The notes under the pieces are model-generated. The model saw only the letters and a list, made by a program, of their open reading frames with translations, was not told where the DNA came from and did not search any database. This document shows, piece after piece, positions 62,960-64,000 of a stretch of 64,000 nucleotides of DNA (position 1 is the first letter of the stretch; each line of letters begins with the position of its first letter). Source of the stretch: a virus. Made by a program: the position numbers and the translations under genes. The stretch is from positions 60,120 to 124,119 of the IMG/VR virus record IMGVR_UViG_3300035698_016128, one strand, 5' to 3'.

Positions 62960-64000
62960 ATGGCTATCAACATGAAGAAACTGAGGAAGAAGAGCCGTGA
63001 CCGGGAAGAACACAAGAAGCAAAGAGAGGAGAGCAGAAAGAACCGTGTGAACTTCTACCAGCCTATTGAAGGTTGGAACTACGTGGCGATTCTGCCTGAT
63101 CACCCGAACATGAATGAACTTCCCTACTGCCCCAAGGGACGCCACCGGAAATGCGGGCCGGACGGCAAGGCTGAATTCCTGTGTCGCCGTGGTGAAGAGC
63201 AAGACCCCATCAACGACTGCCCCCAGTGCGAGAAGGTCATCTCCCTGTACGGCACCGGCAAGGAACGGGACAAGAATATCGCAGGTGACCAGCGCCGAAA
63301 CCAGCGGTACTACTGGAACTCCTGTACACTGGAAGCCGCCAGCGATGGCGATACACCGACCATGCCGGATTGCTTCCTCCAGTACCCTTCCGAGGAAAAT
63401 GCAGAAGCCGACAAGAAGAAGCGCAAGAAGGTGTGCGCCAAGTGCGAATGGGAAGCCGATTGCAAGCGTGGCCTCATGGTCCTCAGTACGGGCGTGACCC
63501 TGTTCGACGAATTCATGGACATGTTCGAAGAACACGACGGCGACATCACCAACCTCAAGGAACTTATCGGCGCGAAGTTCAAGCGGGTTGGGTCCACAGC
63601 CACCAACACGAAGTACAAGTCGGTCAAGTCGATGAAGGCCATTGAATTTCCCAAGGCCGTGCGGAAATTCATCGAGGAGAACCTCGCTGACCTCACCCTT
63701 ATCAGCCCCTCGAAATCCAAGGACGAGATCAAGAACTTGATGCAGGGCATCGAGACGACTGAGGCTGAGGAGGAAGAGGAAGAGGGCGAAGAGGAAACCC
63801 CGGAACCTGACTGCTACGGCAACTTCGACAAGAGCAAGAAGAAGTGCAAGAAGTGCCAGTTCAACGAGAAGTGTCAGGTCGAAACCGACGGCGAAGAAGA
63901 AGGCGACGACGATGACGATGAAGAGGACGAGCCGCCGCCCCCCAAGAAGAAGCGCAAGAGCAAAAAGGCAGTGAAGGAGGAAGAGAAGGAGGAAGAGCCC
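62960..64000 (+). CDS. Putative ssDNA-binding protein with acidic tail (partial)
   Basis: Open to the right edge (347 codons seen). Layout: Lys/Arg-rich N-terminus (MAINMKKLRKKSRDREEHKK), a core starting VNFYQPIEGWNYVAILPDHP with Cys pairs (CPKGRHRKC, CPQC, CAKC) that could bind zinc, then an acidic linker. Next a Cys4 motif (CYGNFDKSKKKCKKC, then QFNEKC), more Asp/Glu and PPPPKKKRKS. Basic start, zinc core and acidic tail recall T4 gp32, but no OB-fold signature proves it. CAAGGAGGAAAGTACAA precedes the ATG. Confidence 0.6.
   Translation, partial: MAINMKKLRKKSRDREEHKKQREESRKNRVNFYQPIEGWNYVAILPDHPNMNELPYCPKGRHRKCGPDGKAEFLCRRGEEQDPINDCPQCEKVISLYGTGKERDKNIAGDQRRNQRYYWNSCTLEAASDGDTPTMPDCFLQYPSEENAEADKKKRKKVCAKCEWEADCKRGLMVLSTGVTLFDEFMDMFEEHDGDITNLKELIGAKFKRVGSTATNTKYKSVKSMKAIEFPKAVRKFIEENLADLTLISPSKSKDEIKNLMQGIETTEAEEEEEEGEEETPEPDCYGNFDKSKKKCKKCQFNEKCQVETDGEEEGDDDDDEEDEPPPPKKKRKSKKAVKEEEKEEEP

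Overview
The window looks like part of a large, strictly virulent tailed-phage genome (or a close relative). Genes are tightly packed, often with 1-8 base overlaps. There is a broad DNA replication and nucleotide module, many tiny zinc-ribbon or orphan proteins, and no ribosomal, metabolic or integrase genes. No structural (capsid or tail) genes are visible. Lipobox or signal-peptide proteins and an ADP-heptose-type glycosyltransferase suggest a Gram-negative host. No tRNA, rRNA or CRISPR array was found.

Layout. (1) 1-6300, minus strand: an HTH DNA-binding (terminase small-subunit-like) protein, a 5'-3' exonuclease, and a run of small orphan and membrane-anchored proteins. (2) 6300-7620: a non-coding G/T-rich block full of tandem repeats and operator-like palindromes. 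(3) 7450-9475, plus strand: a cassette of seven small genes punctuated by four copies of one perfect GAAA-loop hairpin. Its first gene lies between 35-bp inverted repeats. (4) 9862-17600, minus strand: short operons of very small genes. The first encodes a paralogue of the first cassette gene and converges on it. (5) 17970-29445, plus strand: small proteins plus a DNA polymerase X-like nucleotidyltransferase fused to a SWIM zinc motif, a PC4-like protein, a radical SAM enzyme and a methyltransferase. (6) 29690-46700, plus strand: a zincin-like protein, a MoxR-type ATPase with a giant acidic VWA (CobT-like) partner, a sigma-like protein, an SF2 helicase, a DnaC-like loader, a DnaB-like helicase, a glycosyltransferase-methyltransferase fusion, a DnaG-like primase and a hyperacidic protein. 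(7) 46700-64000, plus strand: a lipoprotein, a second glycosyltransferase, a DUF2284 protein, a thymidylate-synthase-family enzyme, class II ribonucleotide reductase, dCMP deaminase, a DnaE-type polymerase, a FmdB-like zinc ribbon and a possible ssDNA-binding protein cut by the window end.

How the parts work together. Helicase, loader, primase, polymerase, exonuclease and the possible SSB make a nearly complete phage replisome. Ribonucleotide reductase, thymidylate-synthase-like enzyme and dCMP deaminase supply dNTPs. The most unusual aspect is regulation. Ten sites between 7.4 and 21.5 kb match the sigma-54 (-24/-12) promoter pattern GG-N10-GC, almost all just before a gene or operon. Several have recurring upstream motifs: a TTACCCACTCGTT-like box, a TACAA-N4-TTGTA palindrome, or arrays of GTTAC-N6-GTAAC. 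The later plus-strand operons instead carry TTGACC-N17-TATNNT promoters of sigma-70 type. This suggests that the small-gene accessory region depends on host sigma-54 and an enhancer-binding activator, while the replication region uses the housekeeping polymerase. That is an inference from sequence pattern only.
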